Source of the DNA: Linderina pennispora
Lineage: Eukaryota; Kickxellomycota; Kickxellomycetes; Kickxellales; Kickxellaceae
DNA length: 64,000 nucleotides
Reading direction: 5' to 3'
NCBI RefSeq assembly: GCF_002104995.1
Contig: NW_024468249.1
Coordinates: 186,001 to 250,000 of the forward strand
In this document: positions 33,141 through 44,624 of the stretch, piece after piece
Position numbering within the stretch: the first letter of the stretch is position 1
Layout: every line of letters starts with the position of its first letter
The notes under the pieces: model-generated
Database searches by the model: none
Told to the model about the DNA's origin: nothing
The model's input: only the letters and a program-made list of their open reading frames with translations
Program-made: the position numbers and the translations under genes

Positions 33141-35769
33141 ATGGTAAGTCGGTCCGCGGCAGTCCACATATATCGGCTTTTGTTGTCGGCTGACCAGAGG
33201 AAAACGTCATATCTACCATAACACGCAGACCGCTGTCTGCACCCCATTTATACTCTATGCTAAATGGCGGAATACATTTTTAGAGTTCTTCAGATTCGGA
33301 CGACGGTGTGCCTCTGTCAGCACGGGTCAGTACTGACATTAACAATGGCAAGCCCAACGACGACGACGTTCCTTTGTCCAGACGGCGTCCGGCCGTGTCG
33401 AGTGGAGCCAGCGACAGCAGCGACAGCGAGTCCGATCAGCCCCTGTCAAAAAAGGTCAAGGTGGAGACGCCAGTGAAGAAGGCTGTGGCCAAGCGGGCAG
33501 CAGCGGCAATGCCCAAATCCAACACCAAGCCCAAGCCCAAGCCAGAACCCAAGGCAAACGGCAAGGTAAGCAGCAAATCTTGCGATGTGGAACCTATTGA
33601 ATCCTTATTGAGCAAAAAAGCATCCGTGAGCAAGCATGAGCAAGCATGGGCTTATTTTCGCTGATTTTTCTTCCTGTTCATAGCCTGCGGTCACCAGGAC
33701 AGACAAGAAGCCGCGTATTAAAAAGGAGGCGTCCGGAGGTCAGTAAGCCAAAGCAGCCTGCAAAGTCGGTTGCCAACCGCAAGCCGCTAATCAAGGCCGA
33801 GTCGTCGATGGTCGAGAGCTCGGCAGACGGCAGCGTGGCCAGCGAGGGCGAGGGCGAGGGCGACTACAAGTGGTGGCTCGATGAGAAGGACGGCTCGTCG
33901 GAGAAGTGGCATACGCTGGAGCACAACGGCGTCATGTTCCCGCCCGACTATGTGCCCCACGGTGTGCCGCTCATCTACCGCAAAAAGGAGATCAGGCTGG
34001 TGTCTGAGGCCGAGGAGGTTGCTACCTTTTTCGCAGCAGTAGTAGATGGCGATCACGGCAACAACCCCGTGTTCCAGAAGAACTTCTTTACCGATTTTAA
34101 GGAGATCCTTGACCGCACCATGCCCAAGCACCCGATCAAGGACTTCAAGCACTGCGACTTTACGCTGATCCGTGCGCATCCTTGATGAGCAGTCAGCCAA
34201 GCGCAAGGCCCTGTCCAAGGAAGAAAAGGAGCGGGTCCAAGCTGGAGAAGCAGGCGATTGAGGAGAAATTCAAGTTCTGCCTCATGGACGGGCGCCGCGA
34301 GAAGGTCGGCAACTTCCGCATCGAGCCGCCCGATCTGTTCCGTGGCCGCGGCGCACACCCCAAGACCGGCATGCTCAAGAAGCGTGTTCTGCCCGAGCAA
34401 GTCACCATTAACATTGGGAAGGACGCCAAGGTGCCCGATCCGCCTGCCGGCCACCGGTGGGGCAGCGTCACACACGACAACACAGTGACGTGGCTGGCCA
34501 TGTGGAAAGAGAATGTCAATGGCAACATCAAATATGTGTTTCTGGCGGCCGGCAGCTCGCTCAAGGGCCAGAGCGACATGCGCAAGTTCGAAAAGGCGCG
34601 CAACCTCAAGGGCTGCGTGGCCGATATCCGCAGACAGTACACCAAGGATCTGCGGTCCGAGACCATGGCTGCTCGCCAGCGCGCCACAGCCATGTACCTT
34701 ATCGACCGCTATGCGCTGCGTGCTGGCAATGAAAAGGGCGACGACGAGGCAGACACTGTCGGCTGCTGCTCGCTGCGTGTCGAGCACGTGCAGCTGTTCC
34801 CGCCGCGCACAGTGCACTTTGACTTCCTGGGTAAGGACTCGATCCGGTACCAGCGCACAACCGAAGTCGATCAGCAGGTATGGAAGAACCTGAAAATCTT
34901 CCAGAAGAAGCCCAAGACACCCGAGGACATGCTGTTTGACCGCCTCAACACATCCGCGCTGAACAAGCACCTGCAGAAGCTGATGCCTGGGCTGACCGCC
35001 AAGGTGTTCCGTACATACAACGCGTCGTTTGTGTTCCAGCAGCAGCTGAACACCACCCCCATGGACGGCACCGAGGCCGAGAAGATTCCTGGCCTACAAC
35101 CGTGCCAATCGCGAGGTTGCTGTGCTCTGCAACCACCAGCGGTCCGTGTCTAAGGGATTCGAGACCCAGATGGCCAAGGTCGAAGACCAGGCTGCTGGCC
35201 GTCCGGTACCAGCGCCAGCTGCTCAAGGACCATCTGCTGTGGGTGGCGCCTGATCTGAAGAAGAAGCACCCAGAGCTGGCCGAGAAGGAGCCCGGCGTTA
35301 CCAAAAGCTGGATCAAGAGCCACTGGCTGGCCACGTGCGAGCTGGATCGCGAGAAGGCACGCAAAAAGTTTGAGCGTGACAACGAGAAGCTGAAGGGGGC
35401 GGGCGAGCCCGAGCTGCCGCAGTCCAAGCTCGACGAGCAGCTGGCAGCCATTGACGAGCGGGAAAAGAGCATCAACAGATGGCACGTACAGAGAGGAGCC
35501 GCCCGCTGGCCGCACGGCCACCACCGAAAAGATGCTAGAGAAAATCGAGAAAGCTGACGGCCCGCATCAACAACATCGAAATCGACAAGATCGAGAAGGA
35601 CGAGAACAAGACCACTGCCCTGTCGACATCCAAGATCAACTACATCGACCCGCGCATCTCTGTCGCCTGGTGCAAAAAGTACGGCGTCTCGCAGGACAAG
35701 ATCTTCAACAAGGCTCTGCGCGAGAAATTCAACTGGGCCATGGAGGTTGACGGCGACTGGACCTTCTAG
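33141..35769 (+). CDS. TOP1: DNA topoisomerase I (type IB)
   Basis: Nuclear enzyme that relaxes supercoils via a 3'-phosphotyrosine; about 787 aa. Exon 1 codes only the ATG (33141-33143), then GTAAGT; exon 2 is 33284-33565 ([12 protein letters not shown]...), exon 3 is 33684-35769. A charged, Lys/Pro-rich N terminus with nuclear signals leads to the core ([52 protein letters not shown] with the RAGNEK active-site region, [20 protein letters not shown]), a coiled linker and the C-terminal [18 protein letters not shown]; the catalytic tyrosine codon is 35641-35643. Seven one-base insertions (near 33740, 34179, 34230, 35091, 35182, 35484, 35556) split it. Confidence 0.95.
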
Positions 35770-35844
35770 GACTTCTCTCTATAACACTCTACCAGCTCCT
35801 TATTTGTCTACGAAAAACGAAAAGCTATCGCTCTACAACGTCGC

Positions 35845-36435
35845 CTACTGGTACGCGTGCAGCTTGCGACCATGCTTTGTAAATGGCTCAAACTTCATGT
35901 TGGCCGGCAGCTCTTCGCCGTGCTCCTTGTAGAACTGCGCAACCACATGGCCTGCATCCTTTGCCGCCGGCTTCTGCGTCAGCTCATTCACCAGATCGCC
36001 AGCCGTCTGCACGTTGTTCAGCATCCGGTTCGTCACCTTGAGCTTCGCCAGCTTCATCACGTCAGCGAGCACCTTCAGCTTTACGTCGCCTACTGCCAGC
36101 GATGTTGCCTTCCAATCGCCCTCGACCACCGCCACGTCGTTCTTGGCCAGGATCCGCTGGATCCGATCCTCCAGCTGCTGGGTCGTGTACTGCCGCTTCG
36201 GGAACCGCAACCTCAGCGGCTCCTTCTCTGTCCGCTCGAACCGCACAGGCTCGGGCTGGTTGCTAATCATGTCTCCGACTGCTGCCGACGGCGCTGCCGG
36301 CTCATCGGCCTTTTTGCCGCCAAACAGCTTGCCAAACAGACCGCCAGCTGCCGACACAGGCGTCTGCTGGTGCAGAGCACGGGCCGAAGCTGCCACCCGG
36401 TTCATGGCGCGCATTCCAAGCAGTCTCGAATTCAT
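35845..36435 (-). CDS. Probable mitochondrial ribosomal protein mL50
   Basis: Intact 196-aa basic protein. The first 25 residues (MNSRLLGMRAMNRVAASARA) form an Arg/Ala-rich amphipathic mitochondrial presequence. The conserved-looking region is RQYTTQQLEDRIQRILAKND, then LADVMKLAKLKVTNRMLNNV and TAGDLVNELTQ, an ACP-like helical layout that fits the mL50 family (yeast Mrpl13). I am fairly sure of mitochondrial targeting, less of the family. Its stop lies about 75 bp from the TOP1 stop, convergent. Confidence 0.6.
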   Translation of the reverse strand: MNSRLLGMRAMNRVAASARALHQQTPVSAAGGLFGKLFGGKKADEPAAPSAAVGDMISNQPEPVRFERTEKEPLRLRFPKRQYTTQQLEDRIQRILAKNDVAVVEGDWKATSLAVGDVKLKVLADVMKLAKLKVTNRMLNNVQTAGDLVNELTQKPAAKDAGHVVAQFYKEHGEELPANMKFEPFTKHGRKLHAYQ

Positions 36436-36767
36436 ACTTTGAAACTAATTGTGTGTTTGGAAATTGAAGGAGAGGTGGAGGAAAGGTTTCTTGGATGGCA
36501 GAAGAGATACGCTCAGCCCTGGCCCTATGGCTTTGGCTAAAGTGGCGATTAGCAAAAAATGCCACAGACACCTGATCTTCCGATCAATGGATTTAGATCT
36601 AGATGATAAAGGCTCGGCTCCCAGCAACGGAGCTGCCTAGTGTGTGCTTCGCCTTCTGGCATTGAACAGCAGCTTGCAATTTGCGACAGCGAGCGCGCCT
36701 TTTGTCTCTCTTTTTCGAATTGCACTTATATTTTACAACACAGACCAAATCACACACATTTCTAAAA
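36436..36767. other. Divergent promoter region
   Basis: 332 bp between two divergent genes for mitochondrial proteins (mL50-like and NDUFS5). No other feature. Confidence 0.4.
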
Positions 36768-37273
36768 ATGGCGTCCGGACTTGGCTACAGGGGTGAGTTT
36801 TTCAATTGAGCAGACACAGGCGGCCGTGAATTCAGCCGAGGACAATGCGCCTGGGATAGCCAGCTGCAGCTGGAGAGGCGGTTTTCATGAATGGGCACAC
36901 CATTCAGTGACACGGAGAGGCTCCAGTGCTGACAATGGCTACATGCCTCTCTTATCTCGTAGGCACAAACCGCTGCTTCCCCTTCTGGGAGGACTTCCAG
37001 CAGTGCTATTTCAGCAGCAAGGAGAAGGGCCACGCCGACTGCGTGCCCGCTCGTGACGACTATCTGGAGTGCCTGCACCACTTCAAGGAGGTAAGCACAT
37101 AGCTGGTGCGATAAATGGATGGTGGTTGTATACATGTCGCTAACACCACCTCTTTCCTTTAGATCGCCCGCGTCCGTGCCATCAAGTCTGTGGAGTATCA
37201 GAACTACCTGAACAGCAAGCAGAACGGCACTGATCACAAGATTGTAAACCTGTCATCGCCCGACTCTGCCTAG
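36768..37273 (+). CDS. NDUFS5: Complex I accessory subunit NDUFS5 (15 kDa)
   Basis: Intermembrane-space subunit of respiratory complex I, 87 aa. Three exons: 36768-36792, 36963-37090, 37163-37273, with GTGAGT and GTAAGC donors. A twin CX9C motif, imported and oxidised by Mia40: CFPFWEDFQQC and CVPARDDYLEC, followed by HHFKEIARVRAIKSVEYQNY as in NDUFS5. The first exon codes only eight residues plus one base. A complex I gene shows that the organism kept the proton-pumping NADH dehydrogenase, unlike budding yeasts. Confidence 0.9.
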
Positions 37274-37711
37274 CCGCAATGTCTTTTATCCGCTTCTCTC
37301 TATTTTTGGCAATATAGCAAATGTAGTCACATCACCAGCGCACGCATGGTTACTTGCTATACATGCAGTCATGTATCGCAAGCGATTCGCAGCCCTGTGC
37401 AACATAGTATAGTGCCTTTCCTATGCCCATTATGGAGATGCTTTTTCTAGATTCATTGCTGCTTCAAGAGCATTTCAAGTGAGGAATGAAGCGCAAAACT
37501 GCATATCAACTACCGCCTGTCGTGTAAGTAGAGATACCTCCATTTCACATCATTCCAACCCGATACTTGCGTTCAAAACATAGCGTAGAGAAAGGTCACT
37601 CGAAGGAGAAAACAATTGGCAACCCAGAGTTCCGCTCACTATACGTAGACGTATTCGCTACTAGACCAGGCATAGGAAATGCAAACCAAAAGTACCTAAT
37701 TTACTTGCTGT
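37274..37711. other. Gene-poor stretch holding repeat copy A
   Basis: AT-rich, no gene. Contains one copy of a dispersed repeat at 37583-37674. Confidence 0.5.
37583..37674 (+). repeat. Dispersed repeat, copy A
   Basis: About 92 bp, roughly 65-70% identical by eye to 48402-48495 (minus strand). The similarity is also at protein level: copy A can read GNPEFRSLYVDVFATRPG and copy B GSPEFRSLSIDLHFTRSG, so the element or its source was coding. Family unknown; no terminal repeats or target duplication seen. Confidence 0.6.
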
Positions 37712-38530
37712 TCAACGTGCTCGTGTATAGTTTTTCTCCCATCCATCATGCCACTTCTTGAAGCATTGCCGTGGACTTTTTGGTCCAAGGATCACTGCAC
37801 AACGTTCCCAATTAGTCCGACCTTGAGATGAAGATGCATACTTAGTCAGCTCGTTGGTTTTCTCTCTGGCTCGCCAACTCGAGAAACTACCTGTCCTGCT
37901 TTTTAGCAAAAAGAAGCCTTGGATCATTTTCGCTGAGACATCAAGCTTGCCTGCAATTTCTGCCTGCAAACACCCCATTAGTCTCCATCTGGTACACAAG
38001 ATCAGCGCTTATCTTGTCTCTTGAGCTTGTCCCGGTAAAACTTGTGAGTATCGACATAGCAATGGATAGTGCTATAGAATGGTGCTGTAGGGACGTCAGG
38101 ATACGCGAGTTTGGTTGTAGTTGGCACATCTCCACATGAAATTATCCCAGCAAGCCCATTCACCGCTGCCCAAACATTCTTCTTTTATTGTCTCGATGTA
38201 GCTGCGACTGCGTTGCGTTGCGTCGCCATAGACTGAAAAACTTCTACATCGGTCCATTTATTTGTCAGCAAAGGCGGTATGTACCGCGCAATGTCCCAGT
38301 AGCTAAATCTCTGGCTCTTCATTTCTATTGCGTTTGCCTGTAACTTATCAGCTCATCGGAACAGGTGGTGGGCGAGTTGATACATATCAACACAGCCCAC
38401 TTGTACAATCCACAAGTGATTAGATACCGCAGGCGAAGTTCGGACTTCAGCTTCTGTGGACAGTGCTTGTTGATATAGTCGCGCATCCGGTTAGGAAGAT
38501 CCTATATAAATTTTTGGTGATCGTACGTCC
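37712..38530 (-). pseudogene. Myb/SANT-like gene relic
   Basis: Minus-strand fragments of Myb-type DNA-binding repeats in several frames. Near 38500: LPNRMRDYINKHC and LKSELRLRYL. Near 38250: NKWTDVEVFQSMATQRNAVA (a repeat start with W-T-x2-E). Near 38010: ISADLVYQMETNG then EIAGKLDVSAKMIQGF, a helix-turn-helix. Near 37780: TNWERCAVILGPKSPRQCFK, a classic third-helix pattern (W-x8-LG-x-KSP-x-QC), ending WEKNYTRAR at 37712. Stops and frame changes separate them. It looks like a decayed multi-repeat Myb protein of the kind expanded in some early fungi. Confidence 0.55.
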
Positions 38531-39213
38531 AATGGCTGCTTCCCTTCGTCATAACATGTTGCACCGCAAGCACTCCAATTCGGTAGCACCGACAAATTTA
38601 GCCACGAGTTCCCAATCGATATCCGTACCCGATTCGGCTGGTATCAGGTCCCTTGGAAAGGCTTATGTTTGCGCAGTGCCAATGAGAATGTTGGAAAGCT
38701 ATGGTATAATTACAACACTGAACACATGGTGGTTACAGCAAAAAAGCTGGAATATGACTAAAATAGGCTATTATTTTAAATACAGGGACTTTCTAAGAAC
38801 GCTCAGCTAGCATAGTTGTATATCCTTAGTGAATCCAAAAGACCTGTGCGTTGGCTGAAGCGAAAGCAACGACGGCAATTGCGAGGATAGTCGAGTAGGT
38901 GTTCATTTGTTATATATTGAAGCTGGCTAGGTATTAGAGGACTGTAGGTATTTGGTGAGTCCAACAAGTCCCTGGGAGCTGCCTGCCTTTTATATGGGCA
39001 GAGGCTGATGCTATTATCCTTGCAATATACGAGAGATCTTTGTAAAACTGTAATTGCGTCAATTGATTGCATGTATATCAGTCTATTAAGCTTCAGAAAC
39101 GCATTTGCAAAGGCCAATAAACCAGAGTACATATTCCCCTAATTGCATATATGCCTATTGTGCCAATAGAGATCTGCACGGTTTTATGGACTGTTCACGT
39201 CTTTTGATTCAGT
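38531..39213. other. Gene-poor stretch
   Basis: Low-complexity, AT-rich sequence; a plus-strand open frame of 115 codons ends here (38810) but has no recognisable features. Nothing supported. Confidence 0.35.
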
Positions 39214-39731
39214 TCAGAAATGAAAGTAAGGTTGGAGGGCAGGGAATATGTTCGATGTGCTTTCAGCTCCTCCAATTAAAAATGGTCTGATGGACATCTT
39301 GGTCCAAGTCTCAGTGAGGAAATTGAACGGTCTTATTCCGTCAATTGGAATGAGCACCGGAATTACAAGGAGGCTCCACACAAGCTGCACGCTGAAGCAT
39401 GGCCCGCATGATGGCATTGGTGGCGATCGAAGGACTTTGCAAAGACAATTTTATTGTTTCATACAGTGGTTGCAGCCATGTGGGAACAATGTTAGTCAGA
39501 GCAGATTTATTGTCTCCAATCCGTACATAGCTGATCTTTCCCTGGAGCGGTATGGCGGTGTACCTGCTATCAGTACCGGTGATAAAGTAATTCCAGTCAG
39601 TGATTGCAAGCTGATTTCTCTTACTGTTGACTTCATAGGATATTGCCGAACTTCATGGTGTAAATGGCATAGTATTATGTTTGTAAGCCGTTTAGCACAG
39701 CATCCCAGCGCTCCCAATTTATCTTCGACAT
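39214..39731 (-). pseudogene. Unknown ORF chain (relic or error-broken gene)
   Basis: Starts plausibly with MSKINWERWDAVLNGLQT at 39731, continues in another frame as YYAIYTMKFGN, then as a long piece containing LAITDWNYFITGTDSRYTAI and NKSALTNIVPTWLQPLYETI, and ends in a third frame with GIRPFNFLTETWTKMS. The pieces look like one globular protein, but I recognise no family. Type and function unknown. Confidence 0.35.
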
Positions 39732-40630
39732 GGTGATAGCCTGATATGGTCCTCCTGCATCTCTGCACCTTCCTTAACTGTATTTTACAGACACTACAGT
39801 TGCTAGGCCTGGACTTTCAGATGAGTCGTCCCTTCCATTAGCACGCTCTTCACAAGTCTTCCCAACCGATAGGATGCTGACGAGGGACACTGAATAGATG
39901 CACTCTGTTTCTGCAGCTACCTAGTCGGTACAGAAACGCACTCAAAAACACTCCGAGCCGCAACCCCATCTGGTCATAGGTTGGTTTGTATTCCATTCAA
40001 CGATGACAGGTGTGGACAGCAAAAAACAACTACACCAGTGTTTGGTGCTCTTGTATCAGTATTGGAGACACACCGCACCATTGTCGGCTTACCAGATCAA
40101 AGAGCATATGTTTGAAGAGCGCTGAGATGGGCAGTAACTGGTGTTGGGGACCGAGTCTCACAACAATGGCAGATCCCGCCCACGCGGTATGCGCTTGCAT
40201 ATATAACCGGCCTGGTTAGGAAAAAGCTGGCATTGTGTGAAGTCTGCAGCTCCTGATTTCGGCTCAGAAACAATTACAAAATGGCAGGACATCACCGGCC
40301 GGAAGGGCACTGTGGCAGTTCCTCCCTAACCCTGGAACTCTGGTGCTGCAACCCCAGGTCCTTGCCGAGTATAAAAGAAGTCCCAAGGAACGCTGCTTCC
40401 CGGCGACGGACATATCAACACAACAAAATACTCCCTCCTACTCCTCATGCTTACTTCTTAACACTCAACATCAAATTGGCCATACTGTATCCTCGTCAAG
40501 CTGGCCGAGTGATCGCTATGACATAAAACACTCGCGCATGTCGCACCCCTGCTCATCTATTCCCGCAAACGGATCATCCGACAAAAACACTTCCAGTGCA
40601 CATTTCAGCACACTGCATCTTCGTACCAGC
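39732..40630. other. Gene-poor stretch
   Basis: About 0.9 kb. I see no supported gene, RNA or repeat. Confidence 0.35.
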
Positions 40631-41640
40631 ATGTCAACGCCTAAGACTGCTTCGCTGAAGGTGGCCGATACACTCCCACATGGGCTGACTCTCATATGGC
40701 TAGTATGTAGGTAGTGGACAATACGATTGCCAGACCGCGTACCATCCAAGATGATCTGGAACATGCGGCAAGAGGGTGCTTTGGTTTTGCCGACAGTGTG
40801 CATGCCAGAGCAACTGCTCGTGTATGATCCAGAGCCTTTGATGAGTATGCACCGGACGGGCCTATTCCGGGCTGCAACGGTCACTAGACTATTTGCTCCC
40901 TATATATAGGAATATATCTTGAACATTATGTAAATGTATATAATCTATTTGAGCATGCAAGCAGAATAATTCCGTTGAAAGTGGTGCTGAAACGCCTGAA
41001 TGGCGATGGTTTAGGCGCATCAGAAAGCAGAGTCCAGGAATATTAGACAGCATAGGCATACACTGGAAAGAGATCAGAGCATGCTTCCGAGACCTAAGGG
41101 TCGTTCTTTGATATTCTGAAAAGCGAAGATGGGACGCAGCTGACATACCCAGCCATCACATTGGTAGCGCTCCACCTCACACCTAAGGGAGCTTGCGAAC
41201 TACACCCATGGCGATGATGCAATTGGAATCGGCGGTTTTCAGGACATGCCACTGGAAAGCCCCAGGGGGCGCCGTCCCCTGGCCTGGATTCGCTAGGTGT
41301 GCACACCAAACTATCTACTTCCCAAAAATGGGCTGTTTCGCTGCAACAAGCAAACGCCCCGTGTAGTCCATATTGAGGCTGGCAGTCAGGCAATCACAGA
41401 GCTAGTGCGGGACATAGTGAATACAGACCGGTAACCCCGGGCAATATAGGGAATGTGCATAAAGACCTCCTGGCATTCCTTATCCAGGTCAATGGAGGAT
41501 GTTGTCCGGCCCGCCCTCCACCTTGGGCAACGCACCACGGATATACAACTGGAATTGCTAGGAGCGATCATGTGGCAGACAGCGGGCATGCTGCGGAATC
41601 CTGAGCCGGAAACTGCGAGTGCTGCATTTCTATAATGTGC
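40631..41640 (+). pseudogene. Unknown plus-strand ORF chain
   Basis: A possible start, MSTPKTASLKVADTLPHGLT at 40631, is followed by an in-frame TAG at 40712-40714; the same frame goes on (MIWNMRQEGALVLPTVCMPE, LFRAATVTRLFAPYI). Protein-like pieces follow in changing frames: LKVVLKRLNGDGLGASESRV, FFDILKSEDGTQLTYPAITL, DDAIGIGGFQDMPLESPRG, LPKNGLFRCNKQTPRVVHIE and ELLGAIMWQTAGMLRNP. They suggest a single decayed gene of about 1 kb. No family recognised. Confidence 0.35.
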
Positions 41641-42224
41641 AGCTGGCGGATGGATGAGGCAGTGTAGATTCTCCACAAATATAGGTGCTTGCAGGGAGCT
41701 GAAAATTCGTGCTTGGCCTGCAGGTGGAGGTAGAAATGAATCTGAGTACGTTTAGGCTATTGAATGCAGCTTGGAGGCATGACGCTAGTATTGATACTGG
41801 GGGCAGGCTGTACCACTGCTTCTGCGAGGGCACCAGCAGCGAACGCGAATCAGGCCCGTGCCAGCACTCCTAGGATGAGATATGCGGGTGCTATATGGTA
41901 CTTTCCTAAGTATGGTGGCACTAAATGGTGCATTTGGTCCGTTTCAGTTTCTTCCAGAAGTGGACAGAAACCAAGTGGCGGATAAACGAGATTCTCGGGT
42001 ACGACAGGATTCTCGGCGGTGAACGAGGATGGATGGGTTGTGGTGGAGACAGTGGCCAGAGGGGGTTAATTTAGCGGTGATCACTCAGGCCCTGAAATCA
42101 AGTAAAAAATAATTTTGGTGCGAGTGTCCGTCCGATATTTTTTACCTTGCTCTGCTTTTGCGTCTGCATTTCGTTTCCAACTCTATACCTTATTTACAGA
42201 CTCCACATACATTAGAGCAGCACA
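41641..42224. other. Intergenic, NOC4 promoter
   Basis: Nothing beyond the presumed NOC4 promoter. No TATA box at a convincing distance. Confidence 0.35.
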
Positions 42225-43905
42225 ATGTCGTTGAAGCGGAAACGCTCGGAGAGCAAGGTAGGGATCGTGGAGGGGGGATTTAGCAAGGCAGAGGTGGAGG
42301 GGATTAGGCGGATTGCAGTGCATCAGTACTAACAGTGGATCAAAAAGGAGTGCGTCTGTGTAGAAGGAGGACAAGGAGCTGATCGAGCAGGTGCGCAAGT
42401 GGGAGGCGAACGTGCTCGGCAAGCAGCAAAACCTGAACGACGTACTGGAGATCCTTAAGGTGGCCAAGGGCGCGAGCGTGGAGGCGTCGTTTGTGGCGAT
42501 CAACGCGCTGGGCCGGATCTTCTCAGGGCTGCTGAGCAAGGGGCTAATGAACCGCACCAAGGACTCGAAGAAGCTGGCGGAGTCTGGCGGCTGCGCAGGT
42601 GGCAGACTGGCTGCGCGACAACTACAACGACTACGTGGGGCTTGCTGAAGACGCAGCTGGAGCATAGCGACGCGGCGATGCAGGTGATGGCGGTGAAGAT
42701 TCTGATGCAGCTGATGCAGCACGAGGGAGCGAATCTGGGCCGGCTGGCGGGCGGCTACGACTTCCCGAACGAGATGCTGCAGGCGGTGCTGCAGACAGTG
42801 CTGGCGAGCGAGTCGCCTAGTGACCATCTGGTGCGTACGCTGGTGGACGCGTACATTGACTCGTACGATGACGTGCGGCTGTATTTCTACCGCGGGGTGG
42901 CGCGGATGCTGGCTGAGGAGGTGGCGGGCGATGATGCGGTGGTGCGGAATGTGTTTGCAGTGATGACGGCGATCCGGTCGGTGCCGCACAAGGACAGCAG
43001 CGAGTACGGGTCGTTCTGGGTGGATCCGCCAGCGGAAGCGGACCGGCAGCAGCTGGCGGTGGGCAATGCGCAGCAGCACCAGAAGGCGTTCACCGAGGCG
43101 TGGCTAGGGCTGATGCGGCAGCGGCTGGACGTGGGCATGTACAAGCAGATTCTGCTGCGGCTGCACAAGCGCATCATCCCGTATATGGCGGAGCCGCGGC
43201 GGCTGATGGACTTTTTGACCAGCGCATACGATGCCGGAGGCCCGGTGAGCCTGCTGGCGCTGAACGGGCTGTACACGCTGATTGGCGAGCACAACCTGAA
43301 CTACCCGCTGTTCTACGAGAAGCTGTATGCGCTGGTGGACCGCAGTCTGTTCCACGTGCGGTACCGGGCGCGGTTCTTCCGGCTTTTGGAGGTGTTCCTG
43401 GGATCGTCGCATCTGCCGGCGTATCTGATCGCTGCATTCATCAAGCGGATCACGCGCCTGGCACTGTCGGCGCCGCCATCGGGCGTGGTGGTGGCCATTC
43501 CGGTGGTTTACAATCTGCTCAAGGCCCACCCGGCGTGCATGGTGCTGATTCACCGCATGCCGGGCTACGACGAGGCGACCGGCGAGGAGGCAGCAATGGC
43601 AGGATGATCCATACGATGCGCTGGAGCGCGACCCAGCCAAGTGCAATGCGCTGCAGAGCTCGCTGTGGGAGATGGCTACGCTGCAGACCCACTACTACCC
43701 GAACATCGCCACGCTGGCACGCATTTTCAACGAGCCGTTCCACAAGCCGACGTTCCTGCTGGAGGACTTTCTGGACCACACATACTCGACCTTCTTTGAG
43801 AGCGACACCGCTCGCACGCCGAAGAAGGCTCCGGCGCTGGCCGTGCAGCCGCCGACGGCTCTGTTCCGTGCTGGCGATGCGGTCACTGAGTTCATGAGCT
43901 TCTAG
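42225..43905 (+). CDS. NOC4: NOC4 (CBF/Mak21 family) ribosome-biogenesis protein
   Basis: Nucleolar protein that with Nop14 helps assemble and export the 40S subunit; about 523 aa. Exon 1 42225-42257 (MSLKRKRSESK, basic), intron 42258-42363, exon 2 42364-43905. HEAT-like N-terminal half, then the CBF domain: YDVGLEE-type helix replaced here by LYFYRGVARMLAEE, then VSLLALNGLYTLIGEHNLNY, YPLFYEKLYALVDRSLFHVR, and FLDHTYSTFFES near the end; these are NOC4 hallmarks. Three one-base insertions (near 42583, 42640, 43603) split the frame. Confidence 0.93.
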
Positions 43906-43955
43906 TGGAAGATTTTCTTAATTAAACAGTGTAAGCGGAAATCGAAAATTTTTGT

Positions 43956-44624
43956 TTACTTGGACACAGTGGCAGGGGCAATGACAGCCTCTGCTGGCAG
44001 CGACACCTTTGTGTCTTCGGCCAGGGCAGCCTGCAGGCGCAGCGCTGATGGGCTGCTTGGTAGCCGTCTTCCTTTTTGTCGCCGAGCGAGGCGACAGCGG
44101 CTGTGGAGAGAATGCCAACAATGGTGATGAGCTGCGCGTACATACGCGCCTGGACGACCTTCTGCGTCCACGTCATGCCCTTCTGCCTATACAGATGGTA
44201 GATTGACCCCGAGATGCCAGCCAGCCACGTATATCCGAGCATCGACCACCTGTGCTCGGTGACAAACTGAATGGCCGACTGGCTGAAGCTGGCGCGCCGC
44301 TGCAGCTCCATCTTCTGCTGCAGAAGGCTGGTCGCGCTCGTCCTCCTCCTCCAGTGTGTGTGCGTACAGCTGCCGCCGGAACTCAGTGCCCACGTGCTCG
44401 CCGCGAATGTAGAATGCGCCGATGGAGGGCCCCAGGATCATGGCCGTCTTGGCTGAAATCGGTGTGCTGCGGTACCACCTCGAGTATTTGAGGACCCAGG
44501 AAGCTCAGGCCAACCGTCCGTGACTGCCGTCGCTCCCAGTGCGATCAGACTGTCGCTCATGATGGCCTGGTTCGAGCGCCTCCATCTGCTCGCGGCGGGT
44601 CTGGTGCTTGGTCGGGGAAGACAT
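43956..44624 (-). CDS. RCF2: RCF2-like (HIG1 domain) respiratory supercomplex factor
   Basis: Inner mitochondrial membrane protein, about 220 aa. Start MSSPTKHQTRREQMEALEQA after discounting an extra C. Predicted helices: LIALGATAVTVGLSFLG, TAMILGPSIGAFYI, MLGYTWLAGISGSIYHLYRQ and MYAQLITIVGILSTAAVASL; the last two flank the HIG1 motif (Q-K-x-VQARMYAQ). Tail KVSLPAEAVIAPATVSK. Six one-base insertions in under 700 bp make it the most broken housekeeping gene here. The family tunes cytochrome oxidase and supercomplexes. Confidence 0.75.
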
